Source of the DNA: Streptomyces sp. S.PNR 29
GTDB lineage: Bacteria; Actinomycetota; Actinomycetes; Streptomycetales; Streptomycetaceae
DNA length: 64,000 nt
Direction: 5' to 3'
NCBI RefSeq assembly: GCF_030386795.1
Contig: NZ_JANUQM010000012.1
Coordinates: 124,001 to 188,000, forward strand
Position 1 is the stretch's first letter; each line of letters begins with the position of its first letter. The position numbers and the translations under genes were made by a program. Shown piece by piece: positions 9,206 to 19,800 of this stretch. The notes under the pieces are model-generated. The model did not search any database, was not told the origin of the DNA, and worked only from the letters and a program-made list of their open reading frames with translations.

Positions 9206-9895
9206 GTGAGAGGTCGAGGCAAGGGCCGGCAGGAGGCGCAGTACGGGCTGCTGACGAGCATCGCCAGTGAGGCGGGCGTCTCGCTCAGCACCGTGTCCAA
9301 GGTGGTGCACCGGCGCCGGGACGTGGGCGCTGCGACACGGGCCCGGGTCGAGGACCTGCTGGAGTGGGCCTCGGGGCGGCGGGGATCGTCATCGTGATCT
9401 CGATGCTGTCCGAGGAGGACCAGCGCCGGATCGTCGAGCAGCGGCTGCCGGTCGTACTGATCGATCCGCTCAGCGCACCCACGGAGGACATTCCCGGCAT
9501 CGGGGTGACGAACTGGAGCGGGGCCCGGGAGGCCGTACAGCACCTGCTGGGCCTCGGGCACACCCGGACCGGGATGGTCGCGGGCCGCTCGCACTCACTG
9601 GCGGGGGCGGCACGCGTGCAGTGCTGGAGGCCGCGCGCCGGCAGGGGCTCGCCGTTCCCGACGACCTGGCGGTCATGTCCTTCGACGACACACTGGTGGC
9701 GGCCATGGCCTGCCCGCCGCTCAGCTCGGTCCGCCAGCCGTTCGAGGAGCTGGGGCGCGAGGCGACCCGGGTGCTTCTGGAACTCGCCCAGGGCCCGAGC
9801 TCGCCACGGAGCTGGTGCTGCGGACGTCGACGTCCGCGCCACGTGGCGTCCGGACCAGGTCTCACTCTCCCTCGGCGGTCACGGGTACCGCGTGA
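9206..9895 (+). pseudogene. Decayed LacI-family regulator
   Basis: Four segments in shifting frames match a LacI repressor. The first (9206-9385) is the HTH, with 'IASEAGVSLSTVSKVVHRRRDV'-type sequence read from a GTG. The second (about 9385-9610) covers 'RIVEQRLPVVLIDPL' to 'HLLGLGHTRTGMVAGR'. The third (about 9620-9795) covers 'GLAVPDDLAVMSFDDT' to 'SSVRQPFEELGREATRVLL'. The fourth (9796-9895) holds the usual ELATELVLRTST tail and a stop. About 60 residues are missing after the HTH and again after the second segment. A normal protein has about 340 residues; here only about 230 codons remain. It cannot make a functional repressor. Confidence 0.85.
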
Positions 9896-9907
9896 TGCAA
9901 GCCTCCC

Positions 9908-10900
9908 CTAAGGCTCGATGTCCAGTACGTCGTCCACCGGGCGACGTGGTGTCACCGGGCCCGGCTCGCCGTATCCCAGACGCAGCACCATCTGTACGAA
10001 CCCCATCGCCGACTGCGGATCGCGCACAGCCCAGCGGAGTTCCCGCCATTCGAGCGCGTGGGACGTGAGCGAGGTTGCCAGTCCGTCGAGGGTTGCTTCG
10101 AGCAGGACGCGCTCCATGGCCTGCCCGGCCTTGAGCCAGTCCTCCGGCCAGTCGCCGGTTGTGCCCAGCAAGGCCAGATGGGGTTTGCTCTCGAACGTGG
10201 CCACCTCGCGGTTGCTCACGGGACGCCGGCCCGCGAAGTCGCGCACCGGGGCCCTGCCGTCCCGCTTGCGCGGGCCGAAGGCGTAGTCGGGGATTCCGTC
10301 CGACGACGCGGCGACGGCATCGGCACCGATACGGGTCCAGTGGACGAGGTCCTCAAGCCGGCCGGGGTCCGACGCGTCGCGTCCCTCGGCATCCTGGACC
10401 AGGTCGAGCACGGACTCCACATGCCATTCGGACGGAAAGAGCAGCCGCGCCCCTTCCCGCAGGGCAGCACCGCAGAGGGCGTCCTGTACGGCGCGGGGTA
10501 TGTCCTCGTCCGAGAACGGACGGCGGCTGGTGTGCCGACGGCTGATGGCGGGGTACAGCGGGGCGAGCTCGGTCTCCGGGCGTACGGGACCGGTCAGGTC
10601 CACCGTCGCGAGCAGTTCCGGGTCCGCTGGGTCGGGCAGCAGTCGGGTGGCCGGCTCCCAGCCCGCGTGAGCTGCGGCGACGCGCAGGTTGAACAGGGCC
10701 GCGCCGCATCCGATGTGGAGGGCGCGGGTGGTGGGGTCGGCGTGTGGCATGGCGCGCTCGGGGTCCGCGCGCACCTGGAAGGTGCGGTCGGCGGCCAGGA
10801 AGCGGAACTTCCATGGCTGTGCGTTGTGCATGGACGGCGCGGCCGTGGCGTCGCCGACGAGGGCCGTCACGGTCCTGGTGTCGAGAGGCTGTGCGGACAC
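9908..10900 (-). CDS. Acg-family FMN-binding nitroreductase-like protein
   Basis: A 330-residue tandem nitroreductase-fold protein like mycobacterial Acg/Rv2032 and Rv3131. It opens with 'LVGDATAAPSMHNAQPWKFR' (FMN contact region) and has the second half-fold around 'ALLGTTGDWPEDWLKAGQAMERVLLEAT'. The GTG at 10900 is chosen because GGAGGGAGG stands 5-6 bp before it; reading further upstream gives no similarity. In mycobacteria Acg proteins belong to the DosR hypoxia regulon and may sequester FMN rather than reduce nitro compounds. It fits the stress island at 39-51 kb, although 28 kb away. It is divergent from the small membrane-protein genes. Confidence 0.88.
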   Translation of the reverse strand: MSAQPLDTRTVTALVGDATAAPSMHNAQPWKFRFLAADRTFQVRADPERAMPHADPTTRALHIGCGAALFNLRVAAAHAGWEPATRLLPDPADPELLATVDLTGPVRPETELAPLYPAISRRHTSRRPFSDEDIPRAVQDALCGAALREGARLLFPSEWHVESVLDLVQDAEGRDASDPGRLEDLVHWTRIGADAVAASSDGIPDYAFGPRKRDGRAPVRDFAGRRPVSNREVATFESKPHLALLGTTGDWPEDWLKAGQAMERVLLEATLDGLATSLTSHALEWRELRWAVRDPQSAMGFVQMVLRLGYGEPGPVTPRRPVDDVLDIEP

Positions 10901-11107
10901 GAGGACCTCCCTCCGGGAGCAGATCGGCCTGGGCGCCACAGCGGCCGGCCTCTCCTCACGGTAGTCGCGGCGCGCCCGCACCGCAGAGGTGAACCGAGAC
11001 GATAATGTCACTATTCATCCCTTTTCTGGCAAGATGCTCTTCTCCACCAGTCGCGCAGAGCCGCACTGGCGGTACGCCGGCGGTCAGGACCGAACAGGAG
11101 ACGGACT

Positions 11108-11620
11108 GTGAGCTTCACCGAGCGCGAGTGGTGGACCCTCATCCACGGCATGATCCTCGGCGCCGCCTTCCTGCTCGCCTTCGCCGGTGGGCTGGCCGAG
11201 CTGTACAGCCTCAAGCCCGCTCTGATGACCCACGAGGGAGTGGTGCAGCGGATGCGGCGGGTGCGGATCGGGGTCACCGCCATGGCGGTGGCGGCATGGG
11301 CGACGGTGATCACCGGCACCTGGGTCGTCTATCCGTGGTACCGAGAGGACACCCCGGACAGCCCGAGGTCACAGTTGCTCGCCGACCCGGACACGGCGGA
11401 CTGGCACGAGTTCGGCATGGAGTGGAAGGAGCACATCGCATGGCTCAGCCCGATTCTGGCGACCGCCGTCGCCTTCATCGTCTGGTACTACGGCCCCGGC
11501 CTGATCCGGCACAACCGCGTCCGCCACACCACCATCGCCCTGTTCGTCCTCGCCTTCGCATTCGCTGCGGTGGCCGGGGCATTCGGCGCCTTCATCACCA
11601 AGGTGGAACCCGTCCAGTGA
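11108..11620 (+). CDS. Four-helix integral membrane protein
   Basis: A 170-residue protein with four predicted membrane helices (about residues 12-32, 55-75, 110-130, 140-160). The GTG start follows AGGAGACGGACT. Histidines lie at or near helix ends (IHGMILG, WHEFGMEWKEHIAW), and a Trp-rich loop follows helix 2. This pattern could suit a membrane haem or quinone protein, but I do not recognise a named family. The next membrane gene begins 26 bp downstream, so they form a two-gene operon. Confidence 0.75.
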   Translation: MSFTEREWWTLIHGMILGAAFLLAFAGGLAELYSLKPALMTHEGVVQRMRRVRIGVTAMAVAAWATVITGTWVVYPWYREDTPDSPRSQLLADPDTADWHEFGMEWKEHIAWLSPILATAVAFIVWYYGPGLIRHNRVRHTTIALFVLAFAFAAVAGAFGAFITKVEPVQ

Positions 11621-11646
11621 CCAGGCTCTGAAAGGAGGCCACGGGC

Positions 11647-12021
11647 ATGGAGGCCAAGAACCCGGGGACACCGTCCGGAGGCGGACGGGAAGAGGAGTTC
11701 CCCCTCAGCGAGAAGGCGGAGGGGCCGATCTCGGCAGCGATCATCGCCGCGGGTGTCGGATGCACCGCGCTGGGCCTGCTCACCACGCTCACCGAGGCCG
11801 ATACGACCGTCCGGGACGGCCTGGAGTGGAGCGACTCGGTCGGCCCGCTGTCCGGCAAGACCATCCTGGCCGTCGTCGTGTGGCTGCTGGCCTGGGCCGT
11901 CCTGCACGTCGCGCTGCGCAACAAGCCGTTCGAAACCGTGCGCGCCCTTGTCATCAGCCTCGTGCTCATCGCGCTCGGCGTCCTCGGAACCTTCCCGACC
12001 TTCTTCCAGCTCTTCGCTTGA
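11647..12021 (+). CDS. Three-helix membrane protein
   Basis: A 124-residue protein with a hydrophilic Glu-rich N-terminus and three membrane helices (about residues 28-46, 72-92, 101-121). AAAGGAGGCCACGGGC precedes the ATG, which gives a strong ribosome-binding site. It probably forms a complex with the product of the upstream gene, from which it is separated by only 26 bp. No enzymatic motif is visible and no function is assigned. Confidence 0.72.
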   Translation: MEAKNPGTPSGGGREEEFPLSEKAEGPISAAIIAAGVGCTALGLLTTLTEADTTVRDGLEWSDSVGPLSGKTILAVVVWLLAWAVLHVALRNKPFETVRALVISLVLIALGVLGTFPTFFQLFA

Positions 12022-12139
12022 TCATCGGCGGTCCGGCTTCGGGTCCGGTCCCTGATCACCACCAGCAACCAGCTGCCGACTCAACAAGCGTTCGGGGAAT
12101 AGAAGTTAGTCTCACGACACCGACTTCAAGGAGGTCCGG

Positions 12140-12508
12140 ATGCTTCAGGGAGTGCTGATCGCCGAGAGCCTGCGGGTCGGAGCCCAGCTGACCGGGGTCC
12201 CCCTGCAGATCACCAAGCTGACACGGATCGAGATGACGGACCGGGGAGATGACCAGCCACGGCACTGGACACTCATGGAATTCTCCGCCGAGGAGTCCGC
12301 CGCCCAGCGCCTCGCGGATCAGCTTGCTTCCTGCCTCGCCTCATCGGGAGGTTGGTACACCGACTTCCATACCGCGGACGAGACGTTCGTGGTCTTTGCC
12401 GACAAGGTCTTCCGCTACCCCCGTGGGCAGGCCGAAGGCCGCAGCGAAGCCCAGCGCTATGGGCGGTCCGTCGGTGTCCCCGAGCCGCAACTCGACTGGC
12501 GGGTCTGA
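12140..12508 (+). CDS. Conserved actinobacterial hypothetical protein
   Basis: A 122-residue soluble protein with a perfect AAGGAGGT site 6 bp before the ATG. The N-terminal half ('MLQGVLIAESLRVG', 'WTLMEFSAEES') looks like an alpha/beta fold, and a central 'GGWYTDFHTADETFVVFADKVFRYPRG' segment is rich in aromatic and acidic residues. I recognise it only as a family recurring in Streptomyces near stress genes. It is probably transcribed on its own; 118 bp separate it from the membrane-protein pair. Confidence 0.65.
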   Translation: MLQGVLIAESLRVGAQLTGVPLQITKLTRIEMTDRGDDQPRHWTLMEFSAEESAAQRLADQLASCLASSGGWYTDFHTADETFVVFADKVFRYPRGQAEGRSEAQRYGRSVGVPEPQLDWRV

Positions 12509-12578
12509 CCCCGGATGGGGAACGGCCGCATGCCCGCCGAGCACTGCGTGGCTGACATCCACGACCGCTTGCCGGAGG

Positions 12579-14978
12579 TCAGTTCTCCGGCAGCGGGAGC
12601 GTGCGCGTCTCTCCCGGTGCGATGGTGACCGTCCGGTCGGTCAGGACCAGGCGGACGGGTGATTCCTCCGAGTCGGGGATGCCGATCCGCAGCTGTCCGC
12701 TCTGCAGCCGTACACCGACGCCCCAGTGGCCGCGGTAGCGCAGTGAGAATCCGTATGCGGACAGCGCCGGAAGCGGCACCGGGTCCAGCCGGAGGGCGTC
12801 CTCGCGGGTCTCCAGACCGGTCAGGCCGCGTTGGACCAGGTCCAGGGTCCCGGCCATGGCGCCGAGGTGGACGCCCTCGCCGGTCGTGCCGCCCTGAAGG
12901 TCGGCGACATCCTGTTCCAGGGCCTCCTGGCAGTACTGCCATGCCTCCGCCTGCCTGACCCGCGCGAGGACCCAGGCGTGGACGACGCCGCTGAGAGTGG
13001 AGCCGTGGCTGGTCCGCCTCAGGTAGTAGTCGACGGTCCGGCGCCACACCTCGTCGTCCAGGTCGTGGCCGAGACGGCGGAACAGCCCCCGCAGTTCGGT
13101 GGGCGAGAAGAGATAACCGAGCATCAGGACGTCGGCCTGCTTGGAGGCCTGGTAGCGGTTGACGGTGTCGCCCTCGGCCTCCAGGATCCGGTCCAGGCGC
13201 CGGATGCTGTCGTAGCGTGCGCGGTAGGCGTCCCAGTCGAGCTCGGCGAGATCGCCGTAGCCGTCGAACTGGCTGATGACACCCCGATGGAAGGGCACGA
13301 GCAGCCGCCGGGAGACGTCCTCCCACTTCGCGAGTTCGCCGCTGTCCAGCTCGATGCGTTCGAAGAGTTCCTCCCTGCGCCATGCGGGCATGCCCCGCGC
13401 GAGATCCAGAGCGCGACTGAGGACCCAGGCGGCGGTGACGTTGGTGTACGCGTTGTCGTCCAGGCCCGGACGGGCGGCCTCCGGGTAGCTGTCGTGGTAT
13501 TCGTCGGGGCCGACCACACCGCGGATGCGGTAGCGGCCGAGTTGCGGGTCGAGTTGGGCACCGTCCGCCCAGAAGCGGGCGATCTGCAGCAGCATCTCCG
13601 CGCCCTTGGTGTGCAGGTACTCGGTGTCGCCGGTCGCTTCGCAGTACTGCCACACGTTGTAGGCGATGGCGGAGCCGACATGGTGCTGGAGCCGGGAGTT
13701 GTCCGGCAGCCAGCGGCCCGAACGGGGATTGAGATGCAGCTGTTGGGATTCCTCCCGCCCGTCACTGCCGCTCTGCCACGGGTACATGGCCCCCGCCCGG
13801 CCTGCCGCGTGGGCCGCGCGGCACGCCTGCGGCAGGCGCCGGTGACGGTAGTTCAGCAGCGCCCGCGAGACCTCGGGAAGGTGCAGGTTCAGATACGGCA
13901 GGACGAACAGCTCGTCCCAGAAGACATGGCCCCGATACGCCTCGCCGTGCAGCCCGCGGGCCGGCACCCCCACGTCCAGCTCCGCGGTGTGCGGCGACAA
14001 CGTCTGCAGCACATGGAACAGATGCAGGCGCAGAACGCGGCCCGCCTCCCCGGGCACCTGCACGTCCGCGCGCCGCCACAACCGCGCCCACGCCGCGACG
14101 TGGGAGTCCAGCAGCGCCGAGAAGCCGGGGGCCGCGGTCACCCGGTCGAGCGCCGCCTCCAGCGGGTCGCTGATCGCCAGGTCACGTGAGGTGTGCAGGG
14201 CCATGGTCTTCTCGACCACGGCGGGTCGGCCCGGGGCGATCGGCAGCACCAGCCGGTGCGCGGCGCGCCGGCGGGAGGGCCGCAGCTGCGACGATGTCGG
14301 CGGCCGTCCGACGGCGACGGTACGGGCCGCCATACCGATACCGACGTGGGAGGCGCTGGTGCGGCACCGCAGCCAGGCCGTGTCGTCGTTCGCTGTCCCG
14401 GTCCGCACATGGGCCAGGTGGTTGCGGTTGAGGGACCGGTACCGGTGCACATTGCTGTTCATCACGTCGCCGTCGAGGACGGATTCCACCTCGATCTCCC
14501 CCGACCACTCCTCGGTGGTGAACACGGTCCGCAACGCGGCCAGGTGGGGGTCCCCCATGTGCACCAGGCGGATCTGTTGCACGCTCAGCACACCCGCCTC
14601 GCCGTTCCGGAACCAGAAGGTGCGCGTCAGCGTGGCACGGCGCAGGTCCAAGGTGTGTCGGTGGTCGAGCGGCTGCCGCACGTCGGGAGAGAACCACGGG
14701 CCCACTCCTCCGTCGGCGGAACGGAGACGGAACCGCAGGAGCAGCCAGTTCGGGAGGTTCACCAAGTCTTCGTTCACCACCTGGCGCCCCGCCACGGTCG
14801 ACTCCAGGCGGTTGTAGACCCCGGCCACGTAGGTGGCCGGGTAGTGCACCAGGCCCGCTCTGCACTCGGGCACTGCGCCGCGGGTGGCGAAGTAGCCGTT
14901 GCCGAGCGTGCACAACGATTCGCGCAAGCGCTCGGCGGCGGGGTCGTACCCGTCGTACTCCCAGGTCCACTCCGACAT
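12579..14978 (-). CDS. Glycoside hydrolase family 65 disaccharide phosphorylase/hydrolase
   Basis: A 799-residue GH65 protein. Such enzymes phosphorolyse trehalose, maltose, kojibiose or nigerose in the cytoplasm to beta-glucose 1-phosphate and glucose. The N-terminal beta-sandwich begins ESLCTLGNGYFATRGA. The (alpha/alpha)6 barrel holds the catalytic acid E493 in VVGPDEYHD and the 'YPEAARPGLDDNAYTNVTAAW' region. The C-terminal beta domain follows 'GEGVHLGAMAGTLDLVQRGLTG'. No beta-phosphoglucomutase gene is adjacent, although such pairs are common. The exact disaccharide cannot be assigned. No signal peptide is present. Confidence 0.92.
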   Translation of the reverse strand: MSEWTWEYDGYDPAAERLRESLCTLGNGYFATRGAVPECRAGLVHYPATYVAGVYNRLESTVAGRQVVNEDLVNLPNWLLLRFRLRSADGGVGPWFSPDVRQPLDHRHTLDLRRATLTRTFWFRNGEAGVLSVQQIRLVHMGDPHLAALRTVFTTEEWSGEIEVESVLDGDVMNSNVHRYRSLNRNHLAHVRTGTANDDTAWLRCRTSASHVGIGMAARTVAVGRPPTSSQLRPSRRRAAHRLVLPIAPGRPAVVEKTMALHTSRDLAISDPLEAALDRVTAAPGFSALLDSHVAAWARLWRRADVQVPGEAGRVLRLHLFHVLQTLSPHTAELDVGVPARGLHGEAYRGHVFWDELFVLPYLNLHLPEVSRALLNYRHRRLPQACRAAHAAGRAGAMYPWQSGSDGREESQQLHLNPRSGRWLPDNSRLQHHVGSAIAYNVWQYCEATGDTEYLHTKGAEMLLQIARFWADGAQLDPQLGRYRIRGVVGPDEYHDSYPEAARPGLDDNAYTNVTAAWVLSRALDLARGMPAWRREELFERIELDSGELAKWEDVSRRLLVPFHRGVISQFDGYGDLAELDWDAYRARYDSIRRLDRILEAEGDTVNRYQASKQADVLMLGYLFSPTELRGLFRRLGHDLDDEVWRRTVDYYLRRTSHGSTLSGVVHAWVLARVRQAEAWQYCQEALEQDVADLQGGTTGEGVHLGAMAGTLDLVQRGLTGLETREDALRLDPVPLPALSAYGFSLRYRGHWGVGVRLQSGQLRIGIPDSEESPVRLVLTDRTVTIAPGETRTLPLPEN

Positions 14979-15234
14979 CTGCGGTCTCCCCCTCTCCCAT
15001 CACCCAGGTGCGGGAGTTCTGGCTCGCTGAGGGTGCGTGCGGCAACGAGACCTCCTGTGATTACCGTCGCACCGCCCTGTGCCCGTCGCGACCCATGGAC
15101 CGGCTTTCGTGACACGCGGATCGGCTGTCGTGCCGGCCGCGGCCCCGGTTGCACCCCGCCGGTAAGTGGCGATCGTGGACTGTGATGGAGGCGAGGCCCG
15201 CCTCCACCTTCGAGGCCATGGAGAAGGGAAGACC

Positions 15235-15696
15235 ATGGTGACGAGACCCGGCGTTTTCGGCGCCCTGACCAAGGAACATCGCGAGGAGCTCATGTCGCTC
15301 GCTCGGGAGGTGTCGTTCGCAACGGGTGAGCGCATCTTCGACGAGGGCGGAAAGGCCGACCGCTTCTGGATCATCCACACCGGCACGGTGGCTCTCGATC
15401 TCCATGTGCCCGGCCGGCGAGCAGCGGTCATCGAGACCCTCGGTGCCGGGAGACTGCTGGGCTGGTCCTGGCTGGTCCCTCCCCATCACTGGCATCTGGG
15501 GGCCGAGGCCGCCAGCCCGGTGCGCGCCTACGAGTTCGACGCGGCGGCGGTCCGTGAGATGTGCGCGAAGGACGCGGGGCTGGACCACGAGCTGTGCACC
15601 TACGTCGTCGGCGTGCTCGCGCGCCGGCTCAGGTCCGCCCGAGTGCGGCTGCTCGACCTGTACGCACCCCACGGCGCGGGCGAGGTGCCCGACTAG
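15235..15696 (+). CDS. Stand-alone cyclic-nucleotide-binding-domain protein (Crp/Fnr type)
   Basis: A 153-residue cupin-like CNB domain. 'LTKEHREELMSLAREVSFATGERIF' is the entry helix and strand, and 'RFWIIHTGTVALDLHVP' and 'IETLGAGRLLGWSWLVPP' form the phosphate-binding cassette region. There is no helix-turn-helix: the protein ends soon after 'VGVLARRLRSARVRLLDLYAP'. It therefore cannot bind DNA like Crp and may act as a small-molecule or protein-interaction module. GAAGGGAAGACC precedes the ATG at 15235. It is divergent from the GH65 gene across 256 bp. Confidence 0.82.
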   Translation: MVTRPGVFGALTKEHREELMSLAREVSFATGERIFDEGGKADRFWIIHTGTVALDLHVPGRRAAVIETLGAGRLLGWSWLVPPHHWHLGAEAASPVRAYEFDAAAVREMCAKDAGLDHELCTYVVGVLARRLRSARVRLLDLYAPHGAGEVPD

Positions 15697-15889
15697 GTCT
15701 GCCGGCCGCCCGCCCGGACGGGCAGGTCGGCTTCCGGTGCTGAGTCACACCACTGTGACCGGGCTCGCTAGTTGGCACCAGGCCACGCGGTCTCCTCGCT
15801 GGCCGGGATCTGCCACCGAGCCCGCTACGAGGCGCAGGCCGCCATCGAGCTGGAGGCGGCGGTCCTCGCGTGGGCGGGCGTGCGGCCCG

Positions 15890-16678
15890 TCAGTGGTGCG
15901 GGGTGGCTATGGCGGCGAGATGCGTGCCGGGGCGGACGGAGAGTCCGTTCATGTTGTAGACGATCTTTCCGGTGGCGTTGGCGGTGATCTTGTGCTCGGT
16001 GCCGTCGACCGGGTCGATGATGCGGCCGATGGTCTGTCCCTCGGTGACCTCGTCGCCGGTGACATGCGTCCGGGTACCAGAGGCCTGCGGCCGGAGACTC
16101 GACGTCGCCCGTCCAGATCCACTCGCGTGGCTGCACGGTCGGCTGCTTGATGTGCTCCGACGCCCCGATGGCACCGAGGTGGTGCAGGAGCCGGTACAGG
16201 GCGTCGAGGAGCCTGCGCACGGTGGCGGGGTCGCGGTCGCCGAGCTTTCCGGTTTCGACGAGGATCGCGGGGATGCCCTGCCGGTTCGCCGCGGCGTGGC
16301 TGTTGCCGCCGTCCGGGCTGGTGCCGAAGATGACCCGCTCGTATCCGACCGCGTGGGCCATCGCCTTGTTCTTCGCGTTCAGCTCGTCGTCGCCGGTCTC
16401 CTGCCCCCGTAGACGGCCGGCGGATTGGTCACGGGGCAGATCACCAGCTGGCCGGCGGCCTCGTCCGGTTCCAGCAGCCCGGCCAGGCGGGTGGCGGCGT
16501 CGACGCCGATGAACTCGCCGCCGTGGACACCGCCGGTGATCACGACCCTGGGGCCGGGGCGGGAGCCGTTGACGAGGATCAGAGGAACGTCCACCGTCGT
16601 GGTGCCCAGGTCGGCGGGCAGGCTCCCGCGGGCCTTCTGGCCGGGCTCAGCCCTCAGCGCGCCGATGGTCAGGGTCAT
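15890..16678 (-). pseudogene. Decayed succinylglutamate desuccinylase/aspartoacylase-like (AstE/DoeB family) gene
   Basis: Three pieces in different frames follow the family order. The N-terminal piece (16678-16400) has a good GAGGAAAC site and the zinc motif GVHGGEFIGVDAA, and ends at PVTNPPAVYG. After a deletion of roughly 100 codons a second piece resumes at NAKNKAMAHAVGYERVIFG and runs to SPAAGLWYP. A third piece, in another frame, is TGDEVTEGQTIGRIIDPVDG to the stop. The second zinc-ligand region is lost, so the enzyme is dead. It stood downstream of the kinase/aminotransferase fusion, 134 bp away on the same strand, and is related to the deacylases of ectoine and N-acyl amino acid catabolism. 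Confidence 0.85.
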
Positions 16679-16812
16679 GTGTTTCCTCGTTTCTGACTCA
16701 GGCCGGGAACGGCCGTTTGTGTGATGAAGTCGATCGACTGGGAGGCGCGGCGCTCCAGGGCGAGGTCCGTGGCGATCCGCCCATGGCGGGCCTCAGTAGG
16801 CGGTTGCCCGTC

Positions 16813-19800
16813 TCAGGACTGAACGGCCGAGCGCAGCTCGGGCAGGGACAGGACCTCGTCCAGCACGTCGACGTAGAGATCCACGTGCTCGCGGCGGAAG
16901 GTCATGGGCGGTTTGATCTTCAGTACGTTGTCGTGCACGCCATTGGGGAAGACGATGACACCTCGCTCCTTCATGAGCTCGGTGACCATGAAGGCCTGCT
17001 CAGTGGCCGGCATCTTGGTGGTGCGGTTACGGACCAGTTCGACGCCGAGGTAGAGGCCTGCGGCCCGTACGTCACCGATGAGCGGTTGGCGCTGCTGGAG
17101 CTCGCGCAGCGACTGGGCGAAGTACCCGCCCACACTCACGGCGTTCTCCCTCAGCCCATCCTGCTCGACGATGTCGAGCACGGCCTCGCCGATCGCGCAG
17201 GAGACCGGGTTGCCGCCGAAGGTGTTGAAGTACTTCATGCCCGTGTCGAACGCGTCGGCGATCTCCCGAGTCGTGACCACCGCCGCGAGGGGATGCCCGT
17301 TCCCGAGCGGCTTGCCCATCGTGACGATGTCCGGGACCACCCCCTGGAGCTCGAACCCCCACCAGGGCCCGAGTCGTCCGACGCCGACCTGGACCTCGTC
17401 GGAGATGCACAGGGCGCCCGCCCGCCTGGCAGCGGTGAACACGCCGTCGAGATAGCCGTCGGGGAACACGATGTTCCCACCCGATCCCATCAGGGACTCG
17501 GCGATGAAGGCGGCCGGGGGTCGGCCGTCGGCCGTGATCCGCTCGATGACGGCCGCGGCGTCGCGCGCGTACTTGACTCCGGCGTCCGCGTCGTCGTACC
17601 CGTAGGTGCTGCGGTAGCGGTCCGGGATGACGACCTCGTGGGTGGTCGCGGGCGCACCGGCGCCGCCGGGGCCCTTGTAGCGGTTCGGGCTGATCCCGGT
17701 CACCACGCCGGTGTTTCCGTGGTACGCGCCGTCGATGTTGACGATGTGCTGACGACCTGTCACCTGGCGGGCGATCCGCAGCGCCAGGTCGTTCGCCTCG
17801 CTGCCAGTGCACACGAGGAAGACGACCTCGAGCGGGTCGGGCAGGGTGGCTACCAGCTTCTGTACGTAACTGGCGATCTGCGGGTAGACGAAACGGCTGT
17901 TGGTGTTGAGCTTGCGCAGCTGTCGGGTGGCGGCGGCCGTCACGCGTGGCTCGGCATGGCCGACGTGGGTGACGTTGTTCAGCGAGTCCAGATAGGCCAG
18001 GCCGTCCTCGTCGTGGAACCACACGTCCCGCCCACGCACAAGGTTCATCGGGGTGCGGTAGTAGTTGCGCTGGGAGCGAGCGATGTGGCGACGGCGCACT
18101 GAGACGACGTCGTCGATGGTGGGGACCGCGGCGGGGGATTCGGTGAACCCGAGGAGCCGGGCGGGGTCGGGTGACAGGTGGCTCCACACCTGCCGTGCGG
18201 AAGGCGGCACGACACGAGGCGGCGGCCACGTGGCCATCCGCGCGGTGCGGTGGACCTGCACCTGGACGCAGGACCCGAGCGGGTCCGTCTCCTCGCTCGC
18301 GCAGGCGCGTCCCAACGGCGCCCCGGCCGGGACTGTCGCCGCGACGGGCGGCGTGTCGTCGAGTCCCCACCAGCACGTCCAGAACTCCAGCCCCTCGACC
18401 GCATGTCGCAGTACCAACGGCATCCCGGCGCCACCGCGGGCCTCGACGACGCCGGACAGCGGGCTGGAAACCTCCTCGGCGTCGGCCACGATCAGCGAGC
18501 CGCCGACCTGAACCGTCGCGGGCTCGTCGGCTCCCGGGCGGCGCCGGCCCCCCAGGAGCAGCGATGCGCTGAGGTGGGGCACGTAGCCCCGCCGCCGTCG
18601 TCCGTCGAGGACGTCGTCGATGCTCGCGCGCACCGCCCTCGCGTCGTGCCAGTCGACTTCGTCGTAGAGATCACTTGCCGGTCGCAGGTCGAGCAGCTGC
18701 GGGGCCGGTGCGTACGGGGCACCGTCTCGGGCCGCCTCTGCCAGGACCTCTTCCAAACCCCGCTGCTCCCGCGTCGGGGGGAGCCCACACGCGACCCGGA
18801 ACGTCGCCTCGGCGACGTCGGGGCACACCTCGGCCACCTGCGCGATCGCGGGCCAGGTGTGTTGCATGCGGGTCCGCCCGTACGGGGTGTCGCTCTCGGC
18901 GACCCGGCGCGTCCACGTCACGGCGTTCATGCACAGCCGGGCGGCCGCCAACGGATAGACAGCCGCCAGTTCCTCAGCCGTGAGGGGGAGCACCGAGTGG
19001 AAGCCGGCCACGACTTCGGCCGCCGCGGCGAGCGGGTCGGCCTTGCGGACCATGGCGTAGCCCGCCGCGATCGCCACCTCCGCCGCGCGCACACTGTAGA
19101 GCGAGTCGCCCAGGTCGACGATGCCCGAGATCCGCAGCACCCCGTCCTCGTCGGCGTCGGCCAGGACGTTGGCGTCATTGAGATCCTGGTGTACGACGCT
19201 CCGCGGCAGTCGGTCCCATGCCGGCAGGAGATCGTCGTACCAGCCCATGATCGTGCGCACCGACTCCCGCTTGTCCGCGTCCTGTACAGCGTGCAGCGAC
19301 GCCTCGACGATCTCAGCGGCCCGGCGCATGTCCCAGTCGTGCGGTTCCAAGCCCACCGGTGGCTCCACGCTGGAGAGTCCGAGGCTCAGCCGCCCGGCGG
19401 CTTCTCCCAGCTGACGCAGAAGCGCCGCGGGGTGGTCGTCGAGTTCCGCCAGGACCCGGCCCTCAAGCCAGCTCATCACGCGTACCACGTGCGTTCTGCC
19501 CTCGTGGACGACGGCGGCAAGGAACTTCCCCTCGCGTGTCGGGACCAGCCGTGGTACCGGAAGGTCGGGAACGGTGGCGGCCAGATGCTGGAAGAGCGAG
19601 TTCTGCCAGAGGACGTCGGCCGAGTCCGGCTCCGCGCGGGTGACCCGTACGAAGTAGCGCATGCCGTCGTCGCCGGTGATCCGGACGTTCTGGTCGATCT
19701 CCCCTCCCAGCGGGTGCTGGACGTATCCCTCGAGCCCGAAGGACTGCCGCAGCACGTGATCGAGGAGCGGGCCCGGCAGTTGGCCGGTGTGACCGGGGAT

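Noticed and set aside
15772..15889. Small plus-strand gene after the cyclic-nucleotide-binding protein
   Set aside because: The frame looks somewhat protein-like (AVSSLAGICHRARYEAQAAI) but has no ribosome-binding site, matches no family I know and runs into the antisense of the AstE-like relic.
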